Source: Mycobacterium sp. Aquia_216 (lineage in GTDB: Bacteria; Actinomycetota; Actinomycetes; Mycobacteriales; Mycobacteriaceae). Taken from it: a stretch of DNA of 64,000 nucleotides. Both the position numbers and the translations under genes were made by a program. Shown piece by piece: positions 30,770-39,187 of this stretch. The stretch lies in contig NZ_CP113529.1 in the NCBI RefSeq assembly GCF_026723865.1, positions 2,790,001 to 2,854,000 of the forward strand, written 5' to 3'. Within the stretch, counting starts at the first letter, position 1. Each line of letters begins with the position of its first letter. The notes under the pieces are model-generated. The model was not told where the DNA came from. It searched no databases and saw only the letters and a program-made list of their open reading frames with translations.

Positions 30770-31876
30770 GTGGGTGGTGTGGCAGTCGACAGGCAGACAG
30801 TGGATCGGACGACCGTTCATCGTCTGTGGAGGGCGATCCTCGTTGCCATCGCGCTCATCGTGGCTGCGGCGTGTTTCTATCTGCCGGTCCTGCTCGTCCC
30901 GATTGGCGTACTCTTAGTTTCGCTGGTGATTGCGCGCATTGCCTATCCCGGGTGCGATCGCTACATCCCCAACTTGTATGCACGCGACACCAGGATTTAT
31001 GACGACGGATACCGTGCTTTTATCAGCCGCACAATGTCCGACTTGCGGCGACGCCGCATCCGTGGCCACACATTATTGTTGGAAGCAGCGAGCCTGGCCG
31101 GGCCATCGCTGGGGGATTCCGACGAATTACTGCTGGATCTCGGTGTCTGGATCGGTTGGTCGACGCGACTCATATCTGATGCCAGCGGCCGGATGGTGTA
31201 CGGCTTCGATAGTTTCGAGGGCCTGGTCGAGGACTGGAAACTCGAAGACCAAGTCGTCAAGCGTGGAACCTTTTCGCTGTCGGATCCCTTCGCGCAGCGC
31301 TTTATCCGAGACACCGGCGTGGTGTTCCAGGAGGACGGCTTGCCCGCTGCGCTCGGCCGGAAAGTGCAGTTCATCAAGGGAAGCACCTACGACACGCTGG
31401 CGCCATTCCTTGCCGAGCACCCGGGTGCCCCGATCAGGCTCTTCCACATGGATCTGGACACGTACGAGAGTTGCTTGCACGCGTTAGAGACCTGCAAGGA
31501 CAACTTCGTACCGGGATCCATTCTCGTCTTCGACGAGTACCTGGTCACCAACGGTGAAATGCGGGCGTTCTATGAGTTCCAGAGCCGTTACGAGCTGGAA
31601 TGGAATTACCGCGCGTGGGGCCTCGAAATGATGGAAATGAATATCGAAATGGTGCAATCGCGGTGGATGCGCATGCTGTACTACTCCGTCGCGATTCCAA
31701 TTTTCTGGCTATTGGGGGAGGGGCGCTTTGCCTTGATCTGCTTCCGCAAGCCGTTCTGGCGGTTCTGGTTGGGGGCCCCAATAGGCGACGTGCTTTTTCT
31801 GCTCGGCGCCGTCGGGTCGCGCAAGTCCGTCAGCCTAGAAATCACCGGTTTGGGCAAGCTCGGCCGGCCTCGCTAG
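30770..31876 (+). CDS. Membrane-anchored SAM methyltransferase (TylF-like)
   Basis: A 368-residue protein with an N-terminal hydrophobic hairpin (about residues 20-55, AILVAIALIVAAACFYLPVL) and a class I methyltransferase domain: SAM motif LLLDLGVWIGWSTRLIS, acidic YGFDSFEGL, and FHMDLDTYESCLHALE, the layout of macrocin O-methyltransferase-like enzymes. A second hydrophobic stretch lies near the C-terminus (YYSVAIPIFWLL). GTG 30770 is preceded by AGGGAGGTGATCC, an almost perfect ribosome site, which decides the start over an in-frame ATG at 30728. It may methylate a lipid-linked sugar at the membrane. Substrate unknown. Confidence 0.8.
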   Translation: MGGVAVDRQTVDRTTVHRLWRAILVAIALIVAAACFYLPVLLVPIGVLLVSLVIARIAYPGCDRYIPNLYARDTRIYDDGYRAFISRTMSDLRRRRIRGHTLLLEAASLAGPSLGDSDELLLDLGVWIGWSTRLISDASGRMVYGFDSFEGLVEDWKLEDQVVKRGTFSLSDPFAQRFIRDTGVVFQEDGLPAALGRKVQFIKGSTYDTLAPFLAEHPGAPIRLFHMDLDTYESCLHALETCKDNFVPGSILVFDEYLVTNGEMRAFYEFQSRYELEWNYRAWGLEMMEMNIEMVQSRWMRMLYYSVAIPIFWLLGEGRFALICFRKPFWRFWLGAPIGDVLFLLGAVGSRKSVSLEITGLGKLGRPR

Positions 31877-32197
31877 CCTGACGGCTGGCTGCCGGGCGGC
31901 AGAGCCGTTTGCGTCACGCGTTAGGGCACGCGGGCGGGGGTGATTGGGTATTTTGGTTGCCGCATGAACAAACCTAGGGGCCGTCAGCGATTGCTGCTGC
32001 GCCTCACGTGTGTTCGAGGCCGAACCGTCAACATCCTCCGGTAAGTGTTGGTGTGAACGGCGTCTGATAGTTGCTGGCGGACGGCGAAGGCTGGCCGGTG
32101 AAGAGGGATGAGAGAAAACTGTGAAATGCGTAGGTGACGTCGCTGGGCGTCTAGGCTCCATGACTGGAAGTTCTGGCATGCGAGGAGAGGGGCAGTT
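31877..32197. other. Intergenic stretch before the first duplicated methyltransferase
   Basis: No gene is supported here. From 32135 onwards the sequence is identical to the leader of the second methyltransferase copy (from 36053), so the 5' boundary of the duplication lies within it. The final part contains GCGAGGAGAGGGGCAG, the ribosome site of the methyltransferase. The left part is ordinary high-GC sequence with no recognisable promoter or repeat. Confidence 0.6.
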
Positions 32198-33028
32198 GTG
32201 ACCGTGGCCGATACCGACTCGCGGTCTGCGTACCTCGATCTGCTCCGTCGTGACCTGACTCGTTACGGTCAGGATGAGTTGGTGCCGGTGGGCTGGTATC
32301 GGCTCGGGCGCGCCGTGATCAATACCCGTAATTTCATGTTGGTGCGTAAGCGGCCGTTTAATGCCTATGCGCGGGATCGGGGCCTGGATTGGCCTGCGGA
32401 TGCGTTGACGATGATTGGGATGCAGCGGCTGACCAGTTTGCAGCATTGTGTGGAGACGGTGCTCACCGATGATGTGCCTGGTGATCTGGTCGAGTGCGGG
32501 GTGTGGCGGGGTGGTGCGTCCATTCTGATGCGCGCGGTTTTGGCCGCTTATGGTGATGAGACGCGGCGGGTGTGGCTGGCTGATTCGTTTGCGGGTGTGC
32601 CTCCGCCGGATACCGTGAATTACAAGGCGGATAAAGGGATTAGGTTGCACCGGCACGCGAATGTGCTGGGGGTTTCGGAGGCTGAGGTCCGGGCGAATTT
32701 TGAGCGTTACGGGCTGTTGGATGATCAGGTTCGTTTTCTGCCGGGGTGGTTCAAGGACACGTTGGGTGATGCTCCGATTGAGCAGATTTCGGTGTTGAGG
32801 CTTGACGGTGATCTGTATGAATCGACGATTCAGGCCCTGGATGGGCTTTATCCGCGGTTGTCGTCCGGCGGCTTTTGCATCGTCGACGACTACCACGTGT
32901 TCAGCGCGTGTGAGCAGGCCGTGGCCGACTACCGCGAGAAGCACGGTATATCCGCGGAGATCGTGGAAATCGACGGCACCGGTGTGCTGTGGCGCAAGCC
33001 ATAACCACCACACGACGTTAAGGTCTGG
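32135..33028 (+). repeat. Long direct repeat, copy 1 (whole methyltransferase gene and leader)
   Basis: These 894 bases match 36053-36946 at a constant offset of 3918 bp. By eye I count three isolated mismatches in the leader and first 680 bases of coding sequence, 11 mismatches clustered in 32882-32908, and two after the stop codon. The unit covers 63 bases of leader, the full gene, and 24 bases downstream. Confidence 0.93.
32198..33004 (+). CDS. TylF/MycF-type sugar O-methyltransferase, copy 1
   Basis: A 268-residue SAM methyltransferase of the macrocin O-methyltransferase family (PF05711). Seen: VPGDLVECGVWRGGAS (SAM-binding), WLADSFAGVPPPD, VLRLDGDLYESTIQALDGLY and GGFCIVDDYH with the Asp pair (230-231) that binds a divalent metal in this family. 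Related enzymes methylate deoxysugar hydroxyls, and similar genes in mycobacterial GPL clusters methylate rhamnose or fucose. It differs from copy 2 at six residues: Ala39, and Val229/His233/Val234/Phe235/Ser236 beside the metal site. A GT1 gene follows 30 bases later, so both may be cotranscribed. Confidence 0.9.
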   Translation: MTVADTDSRSAYLDLLRRDLTRYGQDELVPVGWYRLGRAVINTRNFMLVRKRPFNAYARDRGLDWPADALTMIGMQRLTSLQHCVETVLTDDVPGDLVECGVWRGGASILMRAVLAAYGDETRRVWLADSFAGVPPPDTVNYKADKGIRLHRHANVLGVSEAEVRANFERYGLLDDQVRFLPGWFKDTLGDAPIEQISVLRLDGDLYESTIQALDGLYPRLSSGGFCIVDDYHVFSACEQAVADYREKHGISAEIVEIDGTGVLWRKP

Positions 33029-33034
33029 CCCGCA

Positions 33035-34303
33035 ATGAAATTCGTGCTGGCGAACTATGGAACTCGAGGCGATGTCGAGCCCTCTCTCGTCGTCGCCCGC
33101 GAGCTGCAGCGCAGAGGCCATGACGTGCAGATGGCCGTTGCGCCCGACCTGATCGCATTCGTCGAGGCGGCAGGGCTAACGGCGGTCCCGTACGGGCTGG
33201 ACACGCGGACCTGGCTGGACGTGTATCGCAACTTCTGGACGTCTTTCTTCAGCAGGTTCTGGCAGGTCCGGCGGTTGAAAGAGTTGTGGCACGAGATGTG
33301 GGAGCTCAGCGACCAGTGCTGGACTCAGATGAACACCACGCTGGTGTCGTTGGCGCGGGGCGCCGACCTGCTGTTCGCCGGTCTCAGTTACCAGGAGCCC
33401 GCCGCCAATGTCGCTGAGTATTACGACATTCCGTTGGCCACGCTGCATCACGTCCCGATGCGGCCCAACGGCCAGGTCGTTTCGATTCTCCCGGCGCCGC
33501 TGGCTCGCTATGCGATGACGGCATTCGACTGGTTCTGCTGGCGCCTGAACAAGAAGGTCGAAGACGCACAGCGCCGCGCACTCGGCTTACCGAAGGCAAC
33601 CCGTCCCTCTCCGGGACGGATCGCCGAACGCCAATCTTTGGAAATCCAGGGCTACGACGAAGCTTGCTTTCCGGGGTTGGCAACCGAATGGGCGAAATGG
33701 GACGGCCACCGCCCCTTCGTCGGCACGCTGACAATGGAGTTGACGACTGAAGTCGACGACGAGGTTGCATCGTGGATTGCCGCGGGAACGCCGCCGATTT
33801 GTTTCGGATTCGGCAGCATGCCCGTGGAATCGCCGGCTGACACCATTGCGATGATCAGTGCGGCCTGCGCGGAGTTGGGTGAGCGGGCATTGGTGTGCGC
33901 CGGCTGGAGCGACTTCAGCGGTGTCACGCACTCCGACCACGTCAAGGTAGTGGGCGCGGTCAACTACGCGAAGGTGTTTCCCGCTTGCCGTGCCGTCGTG
34001 CACCATGGCGGCTCGGGAACCACCGCCGCCAGTATGCGCGCAGGGGTTCCCACCCTGATTCTCTCGATGGATCCTAACCAAACGATTTGGGGAGCACAGC
34101 TCAAAAAGCTGAAAGTTGGTACCAGCCGCCGCTTTTCGAGTACTAACCGTGAATCGCTGGTCGGGGACCTGCGCCGTATCCTTGACCCGGAATACGCAAC
34201 CAGAGCCCGTGCGCTCGCCGCCCGGATGACCAAGCCAGCCGAGAGCGTCAGCACCGCCGCCGATCTGGTGGAAAACTTCGCTCGCGGCAAGCATTACGCC
34301 TAA
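33035..34303 (+). CDS. GT1 glycosyltransferase of the GtfA/RtfA (GPL) type, copy 1
   Basis: A 422-residue GT-B fold enzyme. The N-terminus MKFVLANYGTRGDVEPS is the acceptor-domain glycine loop of this family. The C-terminal donor site is CRAVVHHGGSGTTAASMRAGVP. Related mycobacterial proteins are the GPL rhamnosyl- and 6-deoxytalosyl-transferases and Rv1524/Rv1526c. It probably adds a deoxyhexose to a glycolipid on the cytoplasmic face. Donor and acceptor cannot be assigned. One of four paralogues in 7.5 kb. Confidence 0.9.
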   Translation: MKFVLANYGTRGDVEPSLVVARELQRRGHDVQMAVAPDLIAFVEAAGLTAVPYGLDTRTWLDVYRNFWTSFFSRFWQVRRLKELWHEMWELSDQCWTQMNTTLVSLARGADLLFAGLSYQEPAANVAEYYDIPLATLHHVPMRPNGQVVSILPAPLARYAMTAFDWFCWRLNKKVEDAQRRALGLPKATRPSPGRIAERQSLEIQGYDEACFPGLATEWAKWDGHRPFVGTLTMELTTEVDDEVASWIAAGTPPICFGFGSMPVESPADTIAMISAACAELGERALVCAGWSDFSGVTHSDHVKVVGAVNYAKVFPACRAVVHHGGSGTTAASMRAGVPTLILSMDPNQTIWGAQLKKLKVGTSRRFSSTNRESLVGDLRRILDPEYATRARALAARMTKPAESVSTAADLVENFARGKHYA

Positions 34304-34595
34304 GCAATGCGGTTCACCGCCTATTATGTGATGACAGGCCCGATCCCGCCAACGATGTACTCAGAGCTTTGCCGACCGCGCCCGTTAATTGAATATAAAG
34401 CGGCAGAACACCTTTGGCTTTCCAGCACATCTTCAGATAGAAAACGCGAGCCAGCAACCTGGCTACGCGAAATTTTTCCGTGGCAACAGCGAATTTCAAG
34501 TCGGTGTCAACCGGGAAAGACCGGTGTAAACCAGGGGTTAACACGCTAGCCTGAGCTTGCCTAGGTCGGCGGGAAGTGATAGAGCTAGCCTCGCG
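34304..34595. other. AT-richer spacer between two GT1 genes
   Basis: This stretch is visibly richer in A and T than its surroundings (for example TTAATTGAATATAAAG near 34385), with no homology to the adjacent genes that I can see. A possible 80-codon reading frame (34307-34549) has no recognisable motif and I do not call it. It may hold a promoter for the next gene; GCTAGCCT occurs twice near its right end. Confidence 0.5.
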
Positions 34596-35873
34596 ATGAA
34601 ATTTGCTCTGGCGTGTTATGGAACTCGCGGCGATGTTGAGCCGTCCCTCGCAGCGGGTCGGGAACTGCTGCGCAGAGGGCACGAAGTGCGCATGGCCATC
34701 CCGCCCAACCTGATCGGCCTCGCGGAGGGCGCTGGCCTGTCGGCGGTCTCGTACGGTCCGGATATGCAGGCCTTCTGGGACGACGAGTTCCTCCGGAACT
34801 TTTGGTCGGATCTTCGCCGCGAGCTCTGGACGATCCGGGGACCGATCAAGATGGTGCGCGAGGCGTGGGAGCCCGTGCTGCGCGCCTGGACGGACATGAG
34901 CACGACTCTCACGGCGCTCACCGCTGGGGCGGACGTGCTATTCACCGGTCAGCTCTATCAGGACCTCGCCGTGAACATCGCGGAGTACTACGACATTCCG
35001 ATGGCGGTGCTGCACTACATCCCGATGCGGCCCAACGGTCAACTCATTCCGAACCTGCCGGGGCCGATGGTCCGTGCCGGAATGACGGCCTACGACTGGC
35101 TTGTCTGGCGGATGAACAAGAAGGCCGAGGACGAGCAGCGCCGCAAACTTGGCCTGCATAAGACCGTATCGTCTTCGCCGCGACGGATCGCAGACCTCGG
35201 TTCGCTCGAACTCCAGGCATACGATGAGGTTTGTTTCCCGGGGCTGGCGGCCGAATGGTCCAAATGGGGCGATCGGCGGCCCTTTGTCGGCACGCTGACG
35301 ATGGGCCTTACGACGGACGCCGATGAGGAAGCCGCCTCCTGGATCGCCGCGGGCACCCCGCCAATCTGCTTCGGCTTCGGCAGCATGCCGGTCAGCGAGT
35401 CGCCGTCCGACACGATCGAAATGATCAGCGCGGCCAGCGAACAGCTCGGTGAGCGAGCGCTGATTTGCGCAGGCTGGAGTGACTTCAGCGACGTACCGCA
35501 TTTCGACCACGTCAAGGTGGTGCGCGCGGTGAACTACGCGGCGACCTTCCCCCTGTGCCGCGCGGTGGTTCACCACGGCGGTTCGGGCACCACGGCCGCG
35601 GGCCTACGCGCCGGAATTCCGGCTCTGATCCTCTGGACCGCGGGCGATCAACCTTTCTGGGGCGGTCACCTCAAACAGCTGAAGGTGGGGGCCGGCCGCC
35701 GATTTTCCGGGACCACCAAGGAAACGCTGGTCGAGGATTTGCGCACGATCCTCGCTCCGGAGTACGCGGTCCGCGCGCGCGAACTCGCGACCCGGATGAC
35801 TACACCCGAGGAGAGCGTCAGCCGCGCAGCCGACCTCCTGGAGAGCTTTGGTCGCAACGGCCGTTTTGCATGA
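34596..35873 (+). CDS. GT1 glycosyltransferase of the GtfA/RtfA type, copy 2
   Basis: A 425-residue paralogue of the previous enzyme with MKFALACYGTRGDVEPS at the start, the shared mid-domain SLELQAYDEVCFPGLAAEW, and donor-site CRAVVHHGGSGTTAAGLRAGIP. The ATG at 34596 aligns exactly with its paralogues; an upstream in-frame ATG at 34557 does not. Compared with copy 1 it has PVSESPSDT where that has PVESPADT (a one-residue insertion). Divergence between copies 1 and 2 is far greater than between the methyltransferase copies, so these genes duplicated earlier or were acquired separately. Confidence 0.9.
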   Translation: MKFALACYGTRGDVEPSLAAGRELLRRGHEVRMAIPPNLIGLAEGAGLSAVSYGPDMQAFWDDEFLRNFWSDLRRELWTIRGPIKMVREAWEPVLRAWTDMSTTLTALTAGADVLFTGQLYQDLAVNIAEYYDIPMAVLHYIPMRPNGQLIPNLPGPMVRAGMTAYDWLVWRMNKKAEDEQRRKLGLHKTVSSSPRRIADLGSLELQAYDEVCFPGLAAEWSKWGDRRPFVGTLTMGLTTDADEEAASWIAAGTPPICFGFGSMPVSESPSDTIEMISAASEQLGERALICAGWSDFSDVPHFDHVKVVRAVNYAATFPLCRAVVHHGGSGTTAAGLRAGIPALILWTAGDQPFWGGHLKQLKVGAGRRFSGTTKETLVEDLRTILAPEYAVRARELATRMTTPEESVSRAADLLESFGRNGRFA

Positions 35874-36052
35874 TCGGCGAAAGCGTTGGACAGCGGACAT
35901 TGCACTTCACCACGCCGATACGGGTATGGCGCGCCGCGCACTCGGTTAGCATGCTTGAGGTCGGCGTGGACGGCATCTCGAGCCCCGGCTGGTAGTGCGG
36001 GTCGGGATCGCCGTTCGGGCGGGGGTTGATGAAAGATCGTGAAACGCTTTGC

Positions 36053-36946
36053 TGACGTCGCTGGGCGTCTAGGCTCCATGACTGGAAGTTCTGGCATGCG
36101 AGGAGAGGGGCAGTTGTGACCGTGGCCGATACCGACTCGCGGTCTGCGTACCTCGATCTGCTCCGTCGTGACCTGACTCGTTACGGTCAGGATGAGTTGG
36201 TGCCGGTGGGCTGGTATCGGCTCGGGCGCCCCGTGATCAATACCCGTAATTTCATGTTGGTGCGTAAGCGGCCGTTTAATGCCTATGCGCGGGATCGGGG
36301 CCTGGATTGGCCTGCGGATGCGTTGACGATGATTGGGATGCAGCGGCTGACCAGTTTGCAGCATTGTGTGGAGACGGTGCTCACCGATGACGTGCCTGGT
36401 GATCTGGTCGAGTGCGGGGTGTGGCGGGGTGGTGCCTCCATTCTGATGCGCGCGGTTTTGGCCGCTTATGGTGATGAGACGCGGCGGGTGTGGCTGGCTG
36501 ATTCGTTTGCGGGTGTGCCTCCGCCGGATACCGTGAATTACAAGGCGGATAAAGGGATTAGGTTGCACCGGCACGCGAATGTGCTGGGGGTTTCGGAGGC
36601 TGAGGTCCGGGCGAATTTTGAGCGTTACGGGCTGTTGGATGATCAGGTTCGTTTTCTGCCGGGGTGGTTCAAGGACACGTTGGGTGATGCTCCGATTGAG
36701 CAGATTTCGGTGTTGAGGCTTGACGGTGATCTGTATGAATCGACGATTCAGGCCCTGGATGGGCTTTATCCGCGGTTGTCGTCCGGCGGCTTTTGCATCA
36801 TTGACGACTATTACGCCCTGAAAGCCTGTGAGCAGGCCGTGGCCGACTACCGCGAGAAGCACGGTATATCCGCGGAGATCGTGGAAATCGACGGCACCGG
36901 TGTGCTGTGGCGCAAGCCATAACCACCACACAACGTTAAGGCCTGG
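36053..36946 (+). repeat. Long direct repeat, copy 2
   Basis: Second copy of the 894-base unit described at 32135-33028. In copy 1 the repeat runs into the start of an intact GT1 gene; here it runs into the start of a deleted GT1 gene, so the original duplicated unit was probably methyltransferase plus GT1. Confidence 0.93.
36116..36922 (+). CDS. TylF/MycF-type sugar O-methyltransferase, copy 2
   Basis: A 268-residue near-twin of the gene at 32198. It has Pro39 in place of Ala39 and Ile229, Tyr233, Ala234, Leu235, Lys236 in place of Val, His, Val, Phe, Ser. All five of the latter fall in or just after the metal-binding DDY at 230-232 (CIIDDYYALKACEQ). The SAM-binding core is identical. The likely role is O-methylation of a deoxysugar, perhaps at a different position or on a different sugar from copy 1, because the changed loop sits close to the metal and acceptor in MycF-type enzymes. 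That consequence is inference. Confidence 0.9.
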   Translation: MTVADTDSRSAYLDLLRRDLTRYGQDELVPVGWYRLGRPVINTRNFMLVRKRPFNAYARDRGLDWPADALTMIGMQRLTSLQHCVETVLTDDVPGDLVECGVWRGGASILMRAVLAAYGDETRRVWLADSFAGVPPPDTVNYKADKGIRLHRHANVLGVSEAEVRANFERYGLLDDQVRFLPGWFKDTLGDAPIEQISVLRLDGDLYESTIQALDGLYPRLSSGGFCIIDDYYALKACEQAVADYREKHGISAEIVEIDGTGVLWRKP

Positions 36947-36951
36947 ATCCA

Positions 36952-37071
36952 CGGCCCGCATGATCGGCAAGTGCCGTTCGCTGGAAATCTGTGCCTACGA
37001 ACGTGTTTGCTTTTAACGTCGCCGGCCAACAGGTCAAATTGGTTGCCGGCGAACCCATCCGATTCGCCGTA
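36952..37071 (+). pseudogene. Decayed GT1 glycosyltransferase fragment
   Basis: From the ATG at 36960 the frame reads MIGKCRSLEICAYERVCF and stops at 37014. This matches the mid-domain of the neighbouring GT1 enzymes (IADRGSLEIQGYDEVCFPG). After the stop, similarity continues in another frame (VAGQQVKL...EPIRF against LAAEWSKW...RPFVG). The preceding bases, CCCGCATG, equal the start context of the intact GT1 gene after methyltransferase copy 1. So the first ~600 bases and most of the 3' part of a GT1 gene were lost. Confidence 0.65.
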
Positions 37072-37092
37072 AGCGCGGCGCCCGCCAATGCT

Positions 37093-37893
37093 ATGGTTGC
37101 CGCCGTGGCAACCGGTCTAGACGCTAAGACTCGCCTGCTGATGTGGTGGGTGCGCACTGAGTATTGGCTCGCGCGCACTCTGCTACCCGATGTCTACGCA
37201 AGCGACGGGTTGATCAGCTTCCACAACGACGCGTTTTTGGACGACCCCGCGTTTCAGCGCGCCTACAACCGCGGCGCGCGTTCCCTCCCCGACCCGGACT
37301 GGTATCAGTGGCAGTGGCGCGTTCACGTCGGGCTCTGGGCGGCGGAGAACGCGAGCAAGCTGGACGGCGATTTCGTCGAGTGCGGCGTCAGTTATGGATT
37401 CTTGAGCAGCGCCATCATGGAGCACCTCGACTGGGATCGCCTGGGCAAAACGTTTTATCTCCTCGACACCTTCGCAGGAATCGATTCCCGCTTCGTCACC
37501 GACGCGGAACGCCAAGGTGGCGAGGTCGAGCGAAGCCAGCTCAAGCTCCGCAACGGGATGTATGTCAGTGGGGTCGAGGGTGTCCGGGCCAATTTCGCAC
37601 AGTGGCAAAACCAGCGCATCATCGTCGGCGCGGTCCCGGAAACACTCGATCAAGTCGAGGCGCGCACGGTGGCCTATCTCCATATCGATATGAACTGTGC
37701 GCCACCGGAAATCGCTGCGCTACGCCATTTTTGGCCGCGGCTTTCACCGGGCGCCTTTGTGCTGCTGGATGATTACGCAAATCGCGGGCGCGAGGAACAG
37801 CGCGTCGCCATGGATGCCTTGGCAGCCGAATTGGGCGTGCCGATCTGCGCACTGCCTACCGGGCAGGGTCTGCTGATCAAGCCGGCCGCTTAG
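37093..37893 (+). CDS. TylF-like SAM methyltransferase
   Basis: A 266-residue methyltransferase if started at ATG 37093 (MVAAVATGLDAKTRLLMWW). SAM motif DGDFVECGVSYGFLSSAIM, then FYLLDTFAGIDSRF, LHIDMNCAPPEIAALRHFW and FVLLDDYANRGRE follow the macrocin O-methyltransferase layout with the metal-binding Asp pair. An in-frame GTG at 36991 would add 34 residues, but those derive from the GT1 remnant upstream, so I reject that start. It overlaps the convergent GT1 gene by four bases. Distantly related to the duplicated pair; substrate unknown. Confidence 0.82.
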   Translation: MVAAVATGLDAKTRLLMWWVRTEYWLARTLLPDVYASDGLISFHNDAFLDDPAFQRAYNRGARSLPDPDWYQWQWRVHVGLWAAENASKLDGDFVECGVSYGFLSSAIMEHLDWDRLGKTFYLLDTFAGIDSRFVTDAERQGGEVERSQLKLRNGMYVSGVEGVRANFAQWQNQRIIVGAVPETLDQVEARTVAYLHIDMNCAPPEIAALRHFWPRLSPGAFVLLDDYANRGREEQRVAMDALAAELGVPICALPTGQGLLIKPAA

Positions 37894-39164
37894 CCGGACG
37901 CTTTTCTGCGTGCGGCATCTTCTAGCAGATCGGCTGCGCGGCCAATGCTTTCCGCGGGGGTAGTCATCCGGGGAGCGAGTTCGCGGGCGCGGGAGGCGCA
38001 TTGCGGGGTGAGGATCGCGCGCAAATCGCCGACCAATGTCTCTTGGGTCGTGGTCGAAAAGCGCCGCGCGGCGCCGACCTTCAACCGTTTCACCTGTGCT
38101 CCCCAATACGGCTGATCGGCCGAGCTCCATAGGATCAGCGTGGGGATCCCGGCGCGCATGCTTGCGGCCGTGGTGCCTGAGCCGCCATGGTGAACAGCCG
38201 CGCGGCAGGTGGGGAAGACCGCCGCGTAATTCACCGGACCCACCAGTTTGACGTGGTCGGGATGCGGTACGTCGGTGAAGTCGGTTCCGCCGAAGCACAC
38301 CAGTGCTCGTTCGCCCAATTGCGCACAGGTCGCACTGATCATTTCGACCAACTCGGTCGGAGACTCGACCGGTATGCTGCCTGAGCTGAAGCAGATCGGG
38401 GGCGCTCCCGCGGCGATCCACGACGTGACATCGTCGTCGGCTTCGGTCGTCAATTCCATCGTCAGCGCACCGACAAACGGTCTGAGACCATCCCACTTCG
38501 CCCACTCGGCGGCCAGCCCGGGAAAGCACACCTCGTCGTAGCCCTGGATTTCCAGCGAGCCCCGGTCGGCGATCCGTCGCTGCGATCGACTTGTTGCTTC
38601 CGGCAGGCCCAGTTCACGTCGCTGTTCGTCTTCGACCTTCTTGGTCGAGTGCCAGAACAGCCATTCGATCGCCGTCATCGAGGAGCGGACCAGCGGTGCC
38701 GGGACGGTGGGGACGAGCTCGCCATTCGCCCGCATGGGGAAATGATGCAGCGTGGCCAACGGAATGTCGTAATGCTCTGCGACATTGGCGGCAGCTTGCT
38801 CGAAATTGATGCCGGTGGATAGCAGGTCGGCTCCGTCCGCCAGCGACACCAGCGTCTTGTTGACCTGGGCCCAGTGCACAATGATGGGCTCCCAGATCTT
38901 TCGCACCACGCTGATCGGACCGCTGAGCGTCCATGCGCTGCGAAAGAAATTCGCCCACATGTTGCGCAGGAAATCCTCGTCCAGAAATTCTTCTATCGGG
39001 GGCCCATACGACACGGCCGCCAAACCCGCTGCCTCGGCGAAATCCAGCAGGCCGGGCGGGACAGCCAGGCAGACTTCGTGCCCCCTGCGCTGCAGTTCAC
39101 GGCCCACGGCGGCGGAAGGTTCGATGTCGCCGCGCGTTCCGTAGCCTGCCAGGGCAAATTTCAT
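37890..39164 (-). CDS. GT1 glycosyltransferase of the GtfA/RtfA type, copy 3
   Basis: A 424-residue GT-B enzyme, MKFALAGYGTRGDIEPS at the start and CRAAVHHGGSGTTAASMRAGIP in the donor site. It has FSSGSIPVESP where the other copies have FGFGSMPVESP. On the opposite strand to copies 1 and 2, so the cluster has been inverted in part. It shares SLEIQGYDEVCFPGLAAEW with the remnants at 36952 and 41452. Likely deoxysugar transferase to a glycolipid; donor unknown. It follows copy 4 on this strand after 23 bases, suggesting one transcript. Confidence 0.9.
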   Translation of the reverse strand: MKFALAGYGTRGDIEPSAAVGRELQRRGHEVCLAVPPGLLDFAEAAGLAAVSYGPPIEEFLDEDFLRNMWANFFRSAWTLSGPISVVRKIWEPIIVHWAQVNKTLVSLADGADLLSTGINFEQAAANVAEHYDIPLATLHHFPMRANGELVPTVPAPLVRSSMTAIEWLFWHSTKKVEDEQRRELGLPEATSRSQRRIADRGSLEIQGYDEVCFPGLAAEWAKWDGLRPFVGALTMELTTEADDDVTSWIAAGAPPICFSSGSIPVESPTELVEMISATCAQLGERALVCFGGTDFTDVPHPDHVKLVGPVNYAAVFPTCRAAVHHGGSGTTAASMRAGIPTLILWSSADQPYWGAQVKRLKVGAARRFSTTTQETLVGDLRAILTPQCASRARELAPRMTTPAESIGRAADLLEDAARRKASG

Positions 39165-39187
39165 CCCGCAGTCAGCCTTCCTGTCGG

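Noticed and set aside
31835..33121. A 428-codon open frame on the minus strand across methyltransferase copy 1 (and a similar 434-codon one at 35666-36970)
   Set aside because: Antisense shadow of a high-GC gene. The plus strand has clear methyltransferase motifs, and the minus translation is proline/arginine/histidine-rich with no known domain. It recurs only because the gene is duplicated.
34307..34549. Possible 80-residue protein in the AT-richer spacer
   Set aside because: No ribosome site, no motif and no homology that I recognise; the spacer is better described as non-coding.
36991..37092. N-terminal 34-residue extension of the methyltransferase at 37093
   Set aside because: The extension matches the decayed GT1 sequence in frame-shifted form, not any methyltransferase, so the start at 37093 is preferred.
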